Below are positions 9,728 through 17,500 of a stretch of DNA of 17,500 nucleotides, piece by piece (the stretch's first letter is position 1; each line of letters opens with the position of its first letter). The position numbers were made by a program, and so were the translations under genes. Below the pieces are notes generated by a model that ran no database searches, was not told the DNA's origin, and saw only the letters and a list, made by a program, of their open reading frames with translations. Origin of the DNA: Halocaridina rubra (taxonomy: Eukaryota; Arthropoda; Malacostraca; Decapoda; Atyidae); NCBI GenBank assembly GCA_037179515.1, contig JAXCGZ010023914.1, positions 1 through 17,500 of the forward strand, in the 5' to 3' direction.

Positions 9728-12550
9728 TTAGTGATGCTTATCATACCTGTCCTTAAAACTATGGATTGAGGTAGCATTAACTACCTCCTCGCTTAGCGAA
9801 TTCCAATTATCAACTACTCTTACACTGAAAAAGTATTTCCTTACATCCTGCAAACAAGTTTTCTTCCGAAGCTTCAAACTATGACCTCTAGTTCTAGAGC
9901 CAGCCATATCGAAATATCGATCCCTATCCACTCTATCATAACCATGAAGGAATTTAAAGACTGTCACCATATCCCCCCTTACTCTTCTAGCTTCGAGTGA
10001 TGGCAAGTCTAATTCCCTCAGCCTCTCATCATAACCGAGATTGCGTATTTCTGGCACCAGTTTCGTGGCATGTCTTTGAACTTTTTCAAGCTTAGCTATG
10101 TGCTTTTTCAAGTGCGGATTCCAAAAGGGGGCTGCATATTCGAGTTTTGGCCTCACATAGGTTACATAAATATTTCTGAACATTTCCTTGTCCATGTGCC
10201 TGAAGGCTACCCTTACATTTGATAAGAATGCATATGCTGCCCTTACTACGCCATTTATATGTATTTCTGGAGACAAATCTGCCAGTATGTTTACTCCTAG
10301 ATCTCTCTCATTTTCTGTCTCTTGAAGTTGTACTCCAGCCACCGAGTAGTCAAGCTTGGGCCTTCTTGCACTTGTACCCATTCTCATTACCTTACATTTT
10401 GAGGTATTGAATTTCATTAGCCACTTTTCTGACCACTCATGCAGATTATTTAGATCCTCCTGAAGTTCTCTACCATTGTTCTCGTTTTTTACTTTCTTCA
10501 CAATCTTTGCATCATCTGCAAACATATTCATGAATGAATTTACAGACTCTGGTAGGTCATTTACATATACAAGGAACAAAAGTGGCCCTAAAACTGAACC
10601 CTGTGGGACTCCACTACTAACTCTTCTCCATTCAGACACTGAGTGTCTTACTCTAACCCTCTGTTCCCTTCCTTCTAAGTAAGTTTTTATCCATTCCAAG
10701 ACATTTCCACCTATTCTAGCCATTGATTGCAGCTTCTTAATAAGTCTCCCATGTGGAACAGTGTCAAACGCTTTCTGGAAGTCTAGGAATATGCAATCTG
10801 CCCAGCCCTCTCTTTCCTGTAAGATTTGGCTTACCTCATCATAAAATTCTAATAAGTTTGTTACTGTTGATCTTCCTTCTCTGAAGCCATGTTGCCTCAC
10901 TGACAAAAAGTTGAAGGATTCCAAGTGAAGAGAGATATGTTTCCTTAGTAGTTTCTCCATAAGTTTGCAAACTATGCTGGTCAAGGAAACTGGTCTATAG
11001 TTCAGAGCCGTATCCCTCCTTCCCTTTTTGAAGATAGGTATCACATTTGCTTGTTTCCAGCATCTTGGAATCTCCCCCGACTCCAATGACTCCTTAAATA
11101 TGATACTTAGTGCCACTGATATTGTGTTTGCGCATTTTTTAAGCACATGAGGGGATATGTCATCAGGACCTGTAGCTTTATGAACATCTAAATCCATCAG
11201 CGCTTTGCATACCTCTGTGGCTGTAAGGTTGATGTTCTCTAATACCGGCCCTTGAGCTTCTATCACTGCAATCTGAGGGGGTGGGGTATTTTCTACTGTA
11301 AATACTGACTGAAACTCCTTGTTCAATTCTTTGCAGATCTCTTCGTCCGTCTCAGTGATGCTTCCATCCGCTCTCTTTAGCCTTAAAACCTGTTCTTTTA
11401 CCTTCAGTTTTCCTCTGATAAAGCTGTGGAAAAGCTTGGGATTTTCTTTAGCCTTCCTGGTGATGTCCCTCTCATAATCTTTCTCTGCCTCTCTCCTTTT
11501 ACTTAGGTAGTCATTTCTTGCTCTTTTGTAGGTTTGCCAGGCATTTATGTTTTTTCTCCTCCTATACCTTTTCCAGCATTTGTCTCTCCACTCCTTAGCT
11601 CTTTTACACCCATTATCGAACCATTTCTCTCTGGCATGAATTACACCTACTTTGGTGACAGGTATGCAGCAATCTACTATCTTCCCATATTTCTCACAAA
11701 AGATGTCATACATTTCTTGTACAGATTTGTTGTAAAATAAGGTTCTCCAGTCAATAACTGCAAAAAGCTCATTCATTTTGATGTAATCTCCTTTCTGATA
11801 GTTCCTCCTCATGTCCTCAGTGCCTCTACTCTCAGGAAGAATGTCTTCAATGATATACTCCATCAACAACACACAGTGGTCACTCTTTCCAATTGGTGGT
11901 TCATACTCAATATTTTCAATATCCAACACATTATCTGTGAACACCAGATCAAGTAGTGATGGCTCGTCCCCACCCCTGGCTCTTGTTGGTTCCATTACAT
12001 GTTGGTGTAGGAAATTCCCTTGTACGCAATCTAGGAATCTTGCCCCAAAGGAGTCCTCACCACTGTGTGGGTCAAGATTTATCCAATCTATCTCTTTATG
12101 ATTAAAGTCTCCCATAATCAAAATCCTACATTTTTTCTCCCGCGCCATGTTAACAACTGAGTTTATGACTTCAATCGTACCTATATGACTTTCCTCATAA
12201 ATTTCAAGCCTATTTTGGTTCCTTGGTGGGTTGTATACAACAGTTATTATAATGCTCTCTGACCCAGTATTTATGCGAGCAACAAGAAATTCCCTGAACT
12301 CACTTTCTATAGCCAAGTTTATTTCTTCAACTTGAATCCTCTCACTTATGAGCAGTGCTATCCCTCCACCAGTCCTCTCAGATCTTTCGACCCTTAGTAT
12401 TCTGAAGCCCTTAGGAAAAACTGTGACACTGTTTATGTCCTCACTCAACTTAGTCTCTGTAATTGCTACTATATCTGCCTTACTGTTGTGAATCCTATCT
12501 TTTAATTCTACTGCCTTACCAGCTAATCCATCAGCATTTGTGTATAACAA
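9728..12550 (-). CDS. LINE-A ORF2: endonuclease / reverse transcriptase
   Basis: 940 codons with no stop or frameshift. Residues 1-235 are the apurinic-like endonuclease that nicks target DNA: TETKL (31-35), GDFN (147-150), DLVFT (201-205) and SDH (223-225), all catalytic positions present. A basic linker (310-380) follows. Reverse transcriptase spans about 455-720: KATGPDDI, NYRPVSLTS, RQHGFREGRST, LDFQKAFD (589-596), SGVPQGSVLGP (646-656) and FADD with the catalytic Asp pair (677-680). The C-terminal part has YAAPFWNP, RTRGHSLKL and VVDNWNSLSEEV, typical of CR1/L2/Jockey-type elements. The first codon here is TTG. The frame is open about 36 codons further upstream, overlapping the ORF1 end, with no ATG. 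The length fits the family, so the protein is plausibly active. Translation may start by reinitiation after ORF1. Confidence 0.93.
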   Translation of the reverse strand: MLYTNADGLAGKAVELKDRIHNSKADIVAITETKLSEDINSVTVFPKGFRILRVERSERTGGGIALLISERIQVEEINLAIESEFREFLVARINTGSESIIITVVYNPPRNQNRLEIYEESHIGTIEVINSVVNMAREKKCRILIMGDFNHKEIDWINLDPHSGEDSFGARFLDCVQGNFLHQHVMEPTRARGGDEPSLLDLVFTDNVLDIENIEYEPPIGKSDHCVLLMEYIIEDILPESRGTEDMRRNYQKGDYIKMNELFAVIDWRTLFYNKSVQEMYDIFCEKYGKIVDCCIPVTKVGVIHAREKWFDNGCKRAKEWRDKCWKRYRRRKNINAWQTYKRARNDYLSKRREAEKDYERDITRKAKENPKLFHSFIRGKLKVKEQVLRLKRADGSITETDEEICKELNKEFQSVFTVENTPPPQIAVIEAQGPVLENINLTATEVCKALMDLDVHKATGPDDISPHVLKKCANTISVALSIIFKESLESGEIPRCWKQANVIPIFKKGRRDTALNYRPVSLTSIVCKLMEKLLRKHISLHLESFNFLSVRQHGFREGRSTVTNLLEFYDEVSQILQEREGWADCIFLDFQKAFDTVPHGRLIKKLQSMARIGGNVLEWIKTYLEGREQRVRVRHSVSEWRRVSSGVPQGSVLGPLLFLVYVNDLPESVNSFMNMFADDAKIVKKVKNENNGRELQEDLNNLHEWSEKWLMKFNTSKCKVMRMGTSARRPKLDYSVAGVQLQETENERDLGVNILADLSPEIHINGVVRAAYAFLSNVRVAFRHMDKEMFRNIYVTYVRPKLEYAAPFWNPHLKKHIAKLEKVQRHATKLVPEIRNLGYDERLRELDLPSLEARRVRGDMVTVFKFLHGYDRVDRDRYFDMAGSRTRGHSLKLRKKTCLQDVRKYFFSVRVVDNWNSLSEEVVNATSIHSFKDRYDKHH

Positions 12551-12552
12551 TC

Positions 12553-12849
12553 TTAATGAGGCCCCATCCCCTGATCTTCTGTCATTATCTTCTTTATCTC
12601 CCCTTTGTCTGGAAGTATTCCGTAACGAAAATTTTTCTTCTCTTCTTCATTTCTTTCATCATTTAACCTTCTTGCCTCTTGCAACAAGTTTTTGATCTTT
12701 CCCATCTCTTCCTGTGTTCTATATCGTCTAATGAACACTTCTTTGCATTCTTGAAGGTCTTTTAGACTTTTTTTTCTCAACAATATTTCCCTACATGTCT
12801 CCCCTCTCTCAAAGGTTACTTTTGTTGGTCTCGGCTTTCCTTCCCTCGA

Positions 12850-12852
<3 letters not shown>
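12553..12852 (-). CDS. LINE-A ORF1 C-terminal fragment (5'-truncated)
   Basis: About 99 codons ending in TAA at 12553-12555. It contains GKPRPTKVTF, then a charged helical segment with KEVFIRRYRTQEE and ARRLNDERNEEEK. A 'GxPRPxKVxF ... xxVFIxxxxTxEE ... RR' pattern is typical of the C-terminal part of LINE ORF1 proteins, which bind the element RNA. The open frame continues upstream to 13014, but that portion is encoded by (AC)n and flanking host DNA, so the real element begins at about 12852. Without its N-terminus this ORF1 copy is presumably non-functional. The ORF2 frame overlaps its end. Confidence 0.8.
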
Positions 12853-12894
<42 letters not shown>

Positions 12895-12950
12895 TTTATG
12901 TATGTGTGTGTGTGTGTGTATCCTCACAATCATGTTAGAAATTAAGATCC
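12853..12950. repeat. (TG)n and right half of the split GT-rich module
   Basis: (TG)n at 12853-12892 and 12903-12919, then TCCTCACAATCATGTTAGAA and ATTAAGATCC. This matches the conserved unique end of each module at 9085-9556. It is the other half of the module in which LINE-A inserted. Unlike the left modules, no (CT)n follows. Confidence 0.88.
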
Positions 12951-13437
12951 GATAGCTGTGTGCAGCAGCAACATGATATACCAGTTTAATCGCGAGCTCA
13001 GGTAAACCAACCAACGCCCTCTTTTACAATGGGACCCAGAGACCTACAGTGTAAATCACTCAGGTGAAAACGAAGGGTTTATGATCTGCCAAGGTAAAAA
13101 AAAAATACAACTGTGTGTGTAAAAGTTAGTTTGTGTGTGTGTGTTTTTTTTTTTTAAGTCCTTTTACCGATATATTCTCAATGAGTAGGTACGTTGAGTG
13201 AACGGAAAATCGGGACCCGAGTGTTAATAGCTCTGGTAAATCACTATAGAGGCTTTACTTAGTACGTTCACTGAATTAAAAATATGAAAACTCGTACTTT
13301 TATGACATTAATAAAACTCTAGACACACTCTCTCTGACTAAGAAATATTTTCATTGTAGGTAAGCATGAATAGAATTTTAACAGCTTTTTAGGTATTTTT
13401 TCCCTTTTTCACCTAATAGACATTCACTCATTGTCGA
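12951..13437. other. Anonymous intergenic DNA
   Basis: About 490 bases without a gene signal. It holds short A-tracts, a small GT run (13113-13143) and a T-tract near 13145-13155. Nothing recognised. Confidence 0.5.
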
Positions 13438-13512
13438 TGTTCCTTATCTCACTGGATAGGACTCATGGCTCCCACCCAAAAAGTCTCAAGTTCAACTCCT
13501 CATAGTGGCTCT
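13438..13512 (+). mobile_element. Possible degenerate tRNA-derived SINE head
   Basis: A box B-like AAGTTCAACTCCT lies at about 13487-13499, with CACTGGATAGGACT upstream at a spacing compatible with a degenerate box A. The downstream sequence (to about 13570) does not match the body of the two better SINEs here. It could be an old SINE of another family or chance. Low confidence. Confidence 0.3.
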
Positions 13513-14014
13513 TATAGCTTCATTGCGCTAGAACCACTTATTTATAAGGATGAGAAGGTAATGGCACCCCTCATATAGCAACATTTGTAGGTATAAACAG
13601 AAAAAATAAAATAGGTCATACTGGTAGCCATGCTAAGCATACTTTTAGATGTGCGAGGTCTATATTGGAGCAGCATCATCACAAAAGGAAAAATTTATCT
13701 CAAAATATCTCTTGTTCAATAACTTCCATTTTGATATAATGATAGATAGCTCTCTATCTCACCTCGGCTACCTTTTACTGGCGTATTAATATGCAGATGT
13801 TAATCTTAAAATTCGTTCCATGAGAGAGTGAATGGCATTAATCCAGCGACTCTGAAAGCAAGTTCTTCTTGGTATCGCTCCCAAGCCCGGACATATGGAG
13901 AGAGTTGGTGTCAGAGATAGGAACCCAGCCGTAATACCTTGAGCCGAGATCATATATGTTTCTGTGATGTATATTGGAAACATTAACCCGGTATAAAAAG
14001 TGGGAGAGCTTCCA
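13513..14014. other. Anonymous intergenic DNA
   Basis: About 500 bases. Contains short inverted matches such as CTTGGTATCGCTCCCAAG near 13869-13886, but no coding or clear repeat structure that I can name. Confidence 0.45.
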
Positions 14015-14240
<226 letters not shown>

Positions 14241-14961
14241 GAAGAAGAAGATTTAGGAGGAGAATAAGCGTGCATACAACCACTTCAAAGAATATCTGAT
14301 GTCATGATTCCTAGAAGATTCTTTTTTTGTAGCAAACAGGGTACTTTGCCCCCCTTATAGGACCCAAGCTCTTGAAGATATCTATCCATCAGAGAGTCGA
14401 CGTATTCACTATGTCGTCTGAGTTGACAGGGGATTCAAATCATAGGAAGGATGCCACTATTCACTTATTCGTAAGTGGCTTTGCTGAAGAAAATTTTCTA
14501 TGAAGAATTGTTTATGCTTTTGTTAGATTGAAGAAAGGTATTTTTGCCTTTATCAGAGCAAGAGCGTGTGAGAACACTGTTCCAGTACAGACTCCACACA
14601 TCTAGTTTTGTCCTCATTTAGTCCTCAACGGTGAAAGAGACGTCTTTACGCTTTTTTATTTGGAAGTGACTCTGACGTAGAGATGCTTTAAGAAAATTAA
14701 TTTCTTTTTATGAATGTGGCACCGAGAGGCAATAAATTTTGCCCTTATCGGGCCAGGTCACCAAGAAAACGAGAAAGTCAAACAGTGCACTTTTATGTGT
14801 GAGACCTCCTGTACGGTCCTTTTTGTCCTAATGAACACCTGTGCTCCATTAGGTACTGTTATATTATTTACCCCACTCATCTATAAGTCTGTCTATATAC
14901 ATGAGCCATTATGTCCCATATAAGGGGAGTGACTAAGTCAAGGCAAAATGCTCTTGCCCTT
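14241..14961. other. Anonymous intergenic DNA
   Basis: About 720 bases with a 69-codon plus-strand frame (14714-14923) of no recognisable family. A box B-like GGATTCAAATC at about 14432-14442 has no convincing box A. Otherwise nothing seen. Confidence 0.5.
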
Positions 14962-15068
14962 TGGGAAGAGAATATAGATAGGAGGGGATTCCCTGTCCTT
15001 TCGTTCCGCTCTATTTAGTCTACTGTATCGACACGCAGGGGAACACGGAGGACGTATTCGAGCCCCCC
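14962..15068 (-). mobile_element. LINE-B 5' leader fragment
   Basis: GGAGGGGATTCCC (14980-14992), a TATTTAGTC block and GGGGAACACGGAGGACGTATT occur in the same order and spacing as in 8719-8790, the leader upstream of the LINE-B endonuclease. The copies differ by small indels. No endonuclease coding follows on the minus strand below 14962, so this is a separate fragment with only the 5' terminal region. Confidence 0.75.
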
Positions 15069-15420
15069 TTACTCTTTCATTTTCCCAATCGAATTTACCT
15101 ATCATCAAAACAATTGTATCTTTACCGAAGGGAAGAGGGTGAGATCAATATTACTTTTTATATCATAACAGTGAAGATGATTAACAATAACACTGTTTCA
15201 TAAAAAAAAAAAAAAAGCATAGTCTCTCAAAGTAGCTGGATTTTCTTTTTATTCTTTAGAACTTTTAAGAGTTGTTACCCTTTTGCAAATATTTTTTACT
15301 TGGTGTCAAATATCGACAACTGTAACGCCTTTGAGTGATAGTAATGATTCTTGGAAGCACTCTTGAAATTTAATTTTTCATCTATTCTTCGATCCGTTAC
15401 TTTTCCTTCACCATTAAATG
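15069..15420. other. Anonymous AT-rich DNA
   Basis: About 350 bases with an A-tract (15202-15217) and no coding or repeat signal. It leads into the minisatellite. Confidence 0.5.
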
Positions 15421-16014
15421 ATGTTCCTGATTTTGTGGAGGTGAGAATTAGAGCAGGGGTTCCTGAACACACTAAGAAATTCCTTTATCGTACAAGATGA
15501 TACTGATGTTGAGGCAGTGAGAATTTGAGCAGGGGTCCCTGAAACAGGAAGGAATTCTTTCATCATATTTGATGTTACTGCTTTTGTAGTAGTGAGAATT
15601 AGAACAGGGGACCCTGAAAACTCGAAAAAATTCCTTCATCATATGTGATGTTACTAATTTATTGGTAATGAGAATATGAGCAGGGGTCCTTGAAAACACG
15701 AGGAAATTCCTTCATCATAGGTGATGATACTGCTTTTGTAGTAGTGAGAATTAGAGCAGGGGTCCATGAAAACAAGAAAATATTCTTTATCGTACATAAT
15801 GTTACTGATTTTGTTAAAGTGAAAATTTGAGCAGGGATTCCTGAAAACACGAGGAAATTCCTTCATCATACGTGATGTTGCTGATTTTATAGCAATGAGA
15901 ATTAGAGCAGGGGACCCTGAAAACACGAAACAACTCCTTCATCATAAGTGATATTACTGATTTTGTAGCAGTGAGAATATGAGCAGTGGTCCCTGAAAAC
16001 ACGAAGATAATTTA
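15421..16014. repeat. 76-bp minisatellite, about 8 copies
   Basis: Units start at 15421, 15497, 15572, 15648, 15724, 15799, 15875 and 15951, a spacing of 75 or 76 bases. Each reads roughly ATGTTACTGATTTTG, then GTAGTGAGAATTAGAGCAGGG, then CCCTGAAAACACGA and TTCCTTCATCATA. Units differ from each other by roughly 10-20% by eye, and the last is truncated. On the minus strand several 60-90 codon frames run through the array because the unit lacks stops in most phases. The array repeats a peptide only every three units (228 bases). I see no evidence that it is translated. Confidence 0.95.
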
Positions 16015-16160
16015 CAGGCTTTTCAGTTACTCTAGAAGGGTTTTGTAATTTATCCAATACTGTTTTGCTATTTCTGTAATGTATTTCAGAATGAGTGTGG
16101 TGCCAGTTTAAAGCACTAAAAATACGATTAATATAATTCTCGATCTTTAGAGTACTTCAT
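16015..16160. other. Anonymous AT-rich spacer
   Basis: About 145 bases between the minisatellite and the SINE. Nothing recognised. Confidence 0.5.
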
Positions 16161-16368
16161 TGGCCGTCGTGGCTGGGTGGTAACGCTCAAGACTTTGAAT
16201 CGTCAGGTCATCAGTTCGAGTTCCGCCACAGTTTGAGTTTAGAAAGGGTATTCGCTCAGGATAACAGTATCGCTTGCCTCTACCAAAGTGTTTCTTAAGA
16301 AAACACCGTCTTAGCCCTTAATGGAAAAGGAAGTCCATGACGTAAAAGCAGTCGCATCACATCACATT
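16161..16368 (+). mobile_element. tRNA-derived SINE, second copy
   Basis: The tRNA-like head at 16161-16235 has a box A-like GTGGCTGGGTGGTAACG and an anticodon-arm-like AAGACTTTGAATC. A box B-like AGTTCGAGTTC completes it: RNA polymerase III internal promoter elements. The body (about 16236-16360) carries ACCGTCTTAGCCCTTAATGG and CATGACGTAAAAGC, collinear with the minus-strand SINE at 5405-5601. It ends near a short CATCA-type repeat (about 16354-16366). An A-rich stretch at 16417-16428 could instead be the tail of a longer element. I find no clear target duplication. Confidence 0.78.
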
Positions 16369-16662
16369 CTCAAGGGTTAAGTTGTTGTGTCTGGTACATG
16401 GGAAGATTTAGGAATAAAAAAAAAAATAATAATTGCATAACATTATTCATTAAGTTATTGCACAATGTATATCACAAAAAACAGTCTTGCCTTGATGTTT
16501 TTGTTATTTGTTTGCTTCTATTTATTTACTTTTTTTTATTTATTTATTTGTTTATTTAATTTATCAACGTTGATTGTCATTTGAAAGAATAAATTAAATT
16601 TCCTATTTGCAAGGCAGCAGAAATAAACATTATGAAAATGCAAAGATGCATTTAGTGGGGAA
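16369..16662. other. AT-rich DNA after SINE
   Basis: Holds an A-rich run (16417-16428) and a TTTATTTATTTATTTG-type tetranucleotide stretch near 16530-16560. No gene. Confidence 0.5.
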
Positions 16663-16676
16663 AAAAAAAAAGAAAG

Positions 16677-16766
<90 letters not shown>
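16663..16766. repeat. A-tract plus (AT)n microsatellite
   Basis: A near-pure A run with a few G residues (16661-16694) passes directly into about 36 AT units. Such an A-tract to AT transition is often what is left of a retroposon poly(A) tail, but no element is identifiable upstream. Confidence 0.95.
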
Positions 16767-16769
<3 letters not shown>

Positions 16770-16970
16770 GAAGCGAAAAAAATCTTGGAGAGCTGAAGGA
16801 GGAACGCCTCAGTGTACGATTCCATTCGACAAAAGTTTATTTATTTATTTATTTTTTTTGTAAATATATATATGTACTCTTAAGCGACTATCATCGCCTG
16901 GTTTTTCTTTTTTTTTCTTTTTTACGTTTTTTTCCTTAAGAGTGCCACCCCTTTGCCAATAGTCCTATTT
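16767..16970. other. Anonymous DNA with T-tracts
   Basis: Contains a TTTA repeat (16838-16852) and long T-rich runs (16901-16933). Flanking the latter, CTCTTAAG (about 16876) and CTTAAGAG (about 16935) form an 8-base inverted repeat. No gene. Confidence 0.5.
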
Positions 16971-16996
16971 TGGGGGTGGGGGTGGGGGTGGGGGTG
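16971..16996 (+). repeat. (GGGGGT)4 G-quadruplex motif
   Basis: Four runs of exactly five G (16972-16976, 16978-16982, 16984-16988, 16990-16994), each separated by a single T. Single-base loops with long G runs are the textbook composition for a very stable parallel G-quadruplex. No gene lies nearby, so a regulatory role cannot be inferred. Confidence 0.9.
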
Positions 16997-17100
16997 AACG
17001 CACCCCAGGTGTGCCTAATTGCCCCGTAATTGTCATTTTTCTCGCGTAACGGGTTAGTTTGGCGCTTTGATTGCCTCTCTAACGGCTCAATTAAGACTGG

Positions 17101-17102
<2 letters not shown>

Positions 17103-17167
<65 letters not shown>
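17103..17167. repeat. (GA)n microsatellite
   Basis: About 32 GA units. Confidence 0.97.
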
Positions 17168-17169
<2 letters not shown>

Positions 17170-17312
17170 ATTATTGTCCGTTGGGAGTAATGCAGATGGG
17201 GTCCAGTTCTGGGAAAAAACATATTGAACTCTCCAATATTGTCATCGACTGTGTCTAGAATATAGGAACTGGAAATATTACGTATTTAAAGTTATTGGAA
17301 CTGTGATATCAT
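17168..17312. other. Anonymous DNA
   Basis: About 145 bases. Nothing recognised. Confidence 0.45.
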
Positions 17313-17400
17313 ATATACAAGCATTGCTGCATACATATATGCATACTTGCATATATACGCATACATAGATACATACATGCATACTTACATACATACATAC
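17313..17400. repeat. Degenerate (CATA)n tetranucleotide repeat
   Basis: CATA/CATG/TACA units with variants over about 90 bases, cleanest at the right end (three CATA units). The remaining 100 bases to the window end are AT-rich without features. Confidence 0.85.
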
Positions 17401-17500
17401 TTTCTTACATATTTTTTCCCTTTTATATGTTAATGATAAAAGAAGACGCTTAACACTTCTTATATGCATCTTGAAAAGAGAAACGTTATTATTCTACAAA

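Larger units (their letters stand above)
9638..12852 (-). mobile_element. LINE-A, nearly complete CR1/L2-like non-LTR retrotransposon
   Basis: A 3.2-kb element on the minus strand. On the sense strand it has the last ~100 codons of ORF1, a full uninterrupted ORF2 (endonuclease plus reverse transcriptase), a 3' UTR of about 60 bases and a tail made of two copies of a 14-bp unit (ACAATTAGGTAATC). It is 5'-truncated inside ORF1. Both borders are (AC)n on the sense strand. The intact ORF2 implies a young insertion. Two shorter copies at 1776-2095 and 2122-2253 share the tail and have the same kind of borders. CR1/L2-type is inferred from motif style and the short-repeat tail. The clade was not computed. 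Confidence 0.9.

Noticed and set aside
12853..13014. N-terminal 54 codons of the open frame leading into LINE-A ORF1
   Set aside because: These codons are (AC)n and flanking host sequence joined in frame by chance. Element homology begins at about 12852.
14400..14450. tRNA-like box B GGATTCAAATC
   Set aside because: No convincing box A at the right distance and no SINE body. Too weak to call.
15472..16002. Four overlapping 62-90 codon minus-strand frames as a repeat protein family
   Set aside because: Each is the 76-bp minisatellite read in shifting phases. No independent coding evidence.
16161..16235. Functional tRNA gene (Gln-like TTG anticodon)
   Set aside because: The acceptor stem ends are not complementary and the sequence continues into the same SINE body as the copy at 5405-5601.

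Overview
This window looks like intergenic or repeat-rich DNA from an invertebrate nuclear genome, most likely a decapod crustacean. That assignment is an inference from three things: very dense, long di- and trinucleotide microsatellites (AT, AC, AG, AAT), several APE-type LINE retrotransposons, and tRNA-derived SINEs. I find no host protein-coding gene, no bacterial-type operon, no CRISPR array and no rRNA. The only long open reading frame (940 codons, minus strand, 9728-12550) is the endonuclease and reverse-transcriptase protein of a LINE.

Layout. 1-1211: long (AT)n, a probable LINE 3' tail, (CA)n and (GA)n. 1644-2268: two short, 5'-truncated copies of one LINE family (here LINE-A), each lying between (TG)n tracts. 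2500-3834: two AAT/ATT arrays, an (AT)n tract and a dyad with 18-bp perfect arms. 4443-5347: a nested inverted rearrangement around a foldback element. 5389-5617: a tRNA-derived SINE with a clean 16-bp target duplication. 6184-8795: a decayed second LINE (LINE-B, probably RTE-like), minus strand, broken by frameshifts and stops. 8800-9638: (AT)n, (CT)n and a tandem array of GT-rich 106-bp modules joined by (CT)n. 9638-12852: nearly intact LINE-A, inserted in the (GT)n of such a module. 12853-14240: the other half of the split module, anonymous DNA and a third AAT array. 14962-15068: a fragment of the LINE-B 5' end. 15421-16014: a 76-bp minisatellite of about eight copies. 16161-16368: a second SINE sharing its body with the first. 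16663-17500: A-tract/(AT)n, a G-quadruplex-type (GGGGGT)4 motif, (GA)n and a degenerate CATA repeat.

How the parts relate. The most coherent system is LINE-A. All three copies lie on the minus strand, all end at the same 3' tail (a duplicated 14-bp unit), and all are bordered on both sides by (TG)n/(AC)n. The tandem modules left of the long copy let the pre-insertion site be read inside the window. This suggests a LINE that inserts preferentially into AC microsatellites. The second unusual structure is 4443-5347, which reads X-Y-X'-Y' (primes are reverse complements). That equals a locus carrying a foldback element with an inverted copy of the whole locus inserted at the palindrome centre. 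The repeat copies have diverged, so it is unlikely to be a simple assembly artefact.

All alignments were done by eye. Family names, percent identities and repeat boundaries are approximate and need computed alignments.
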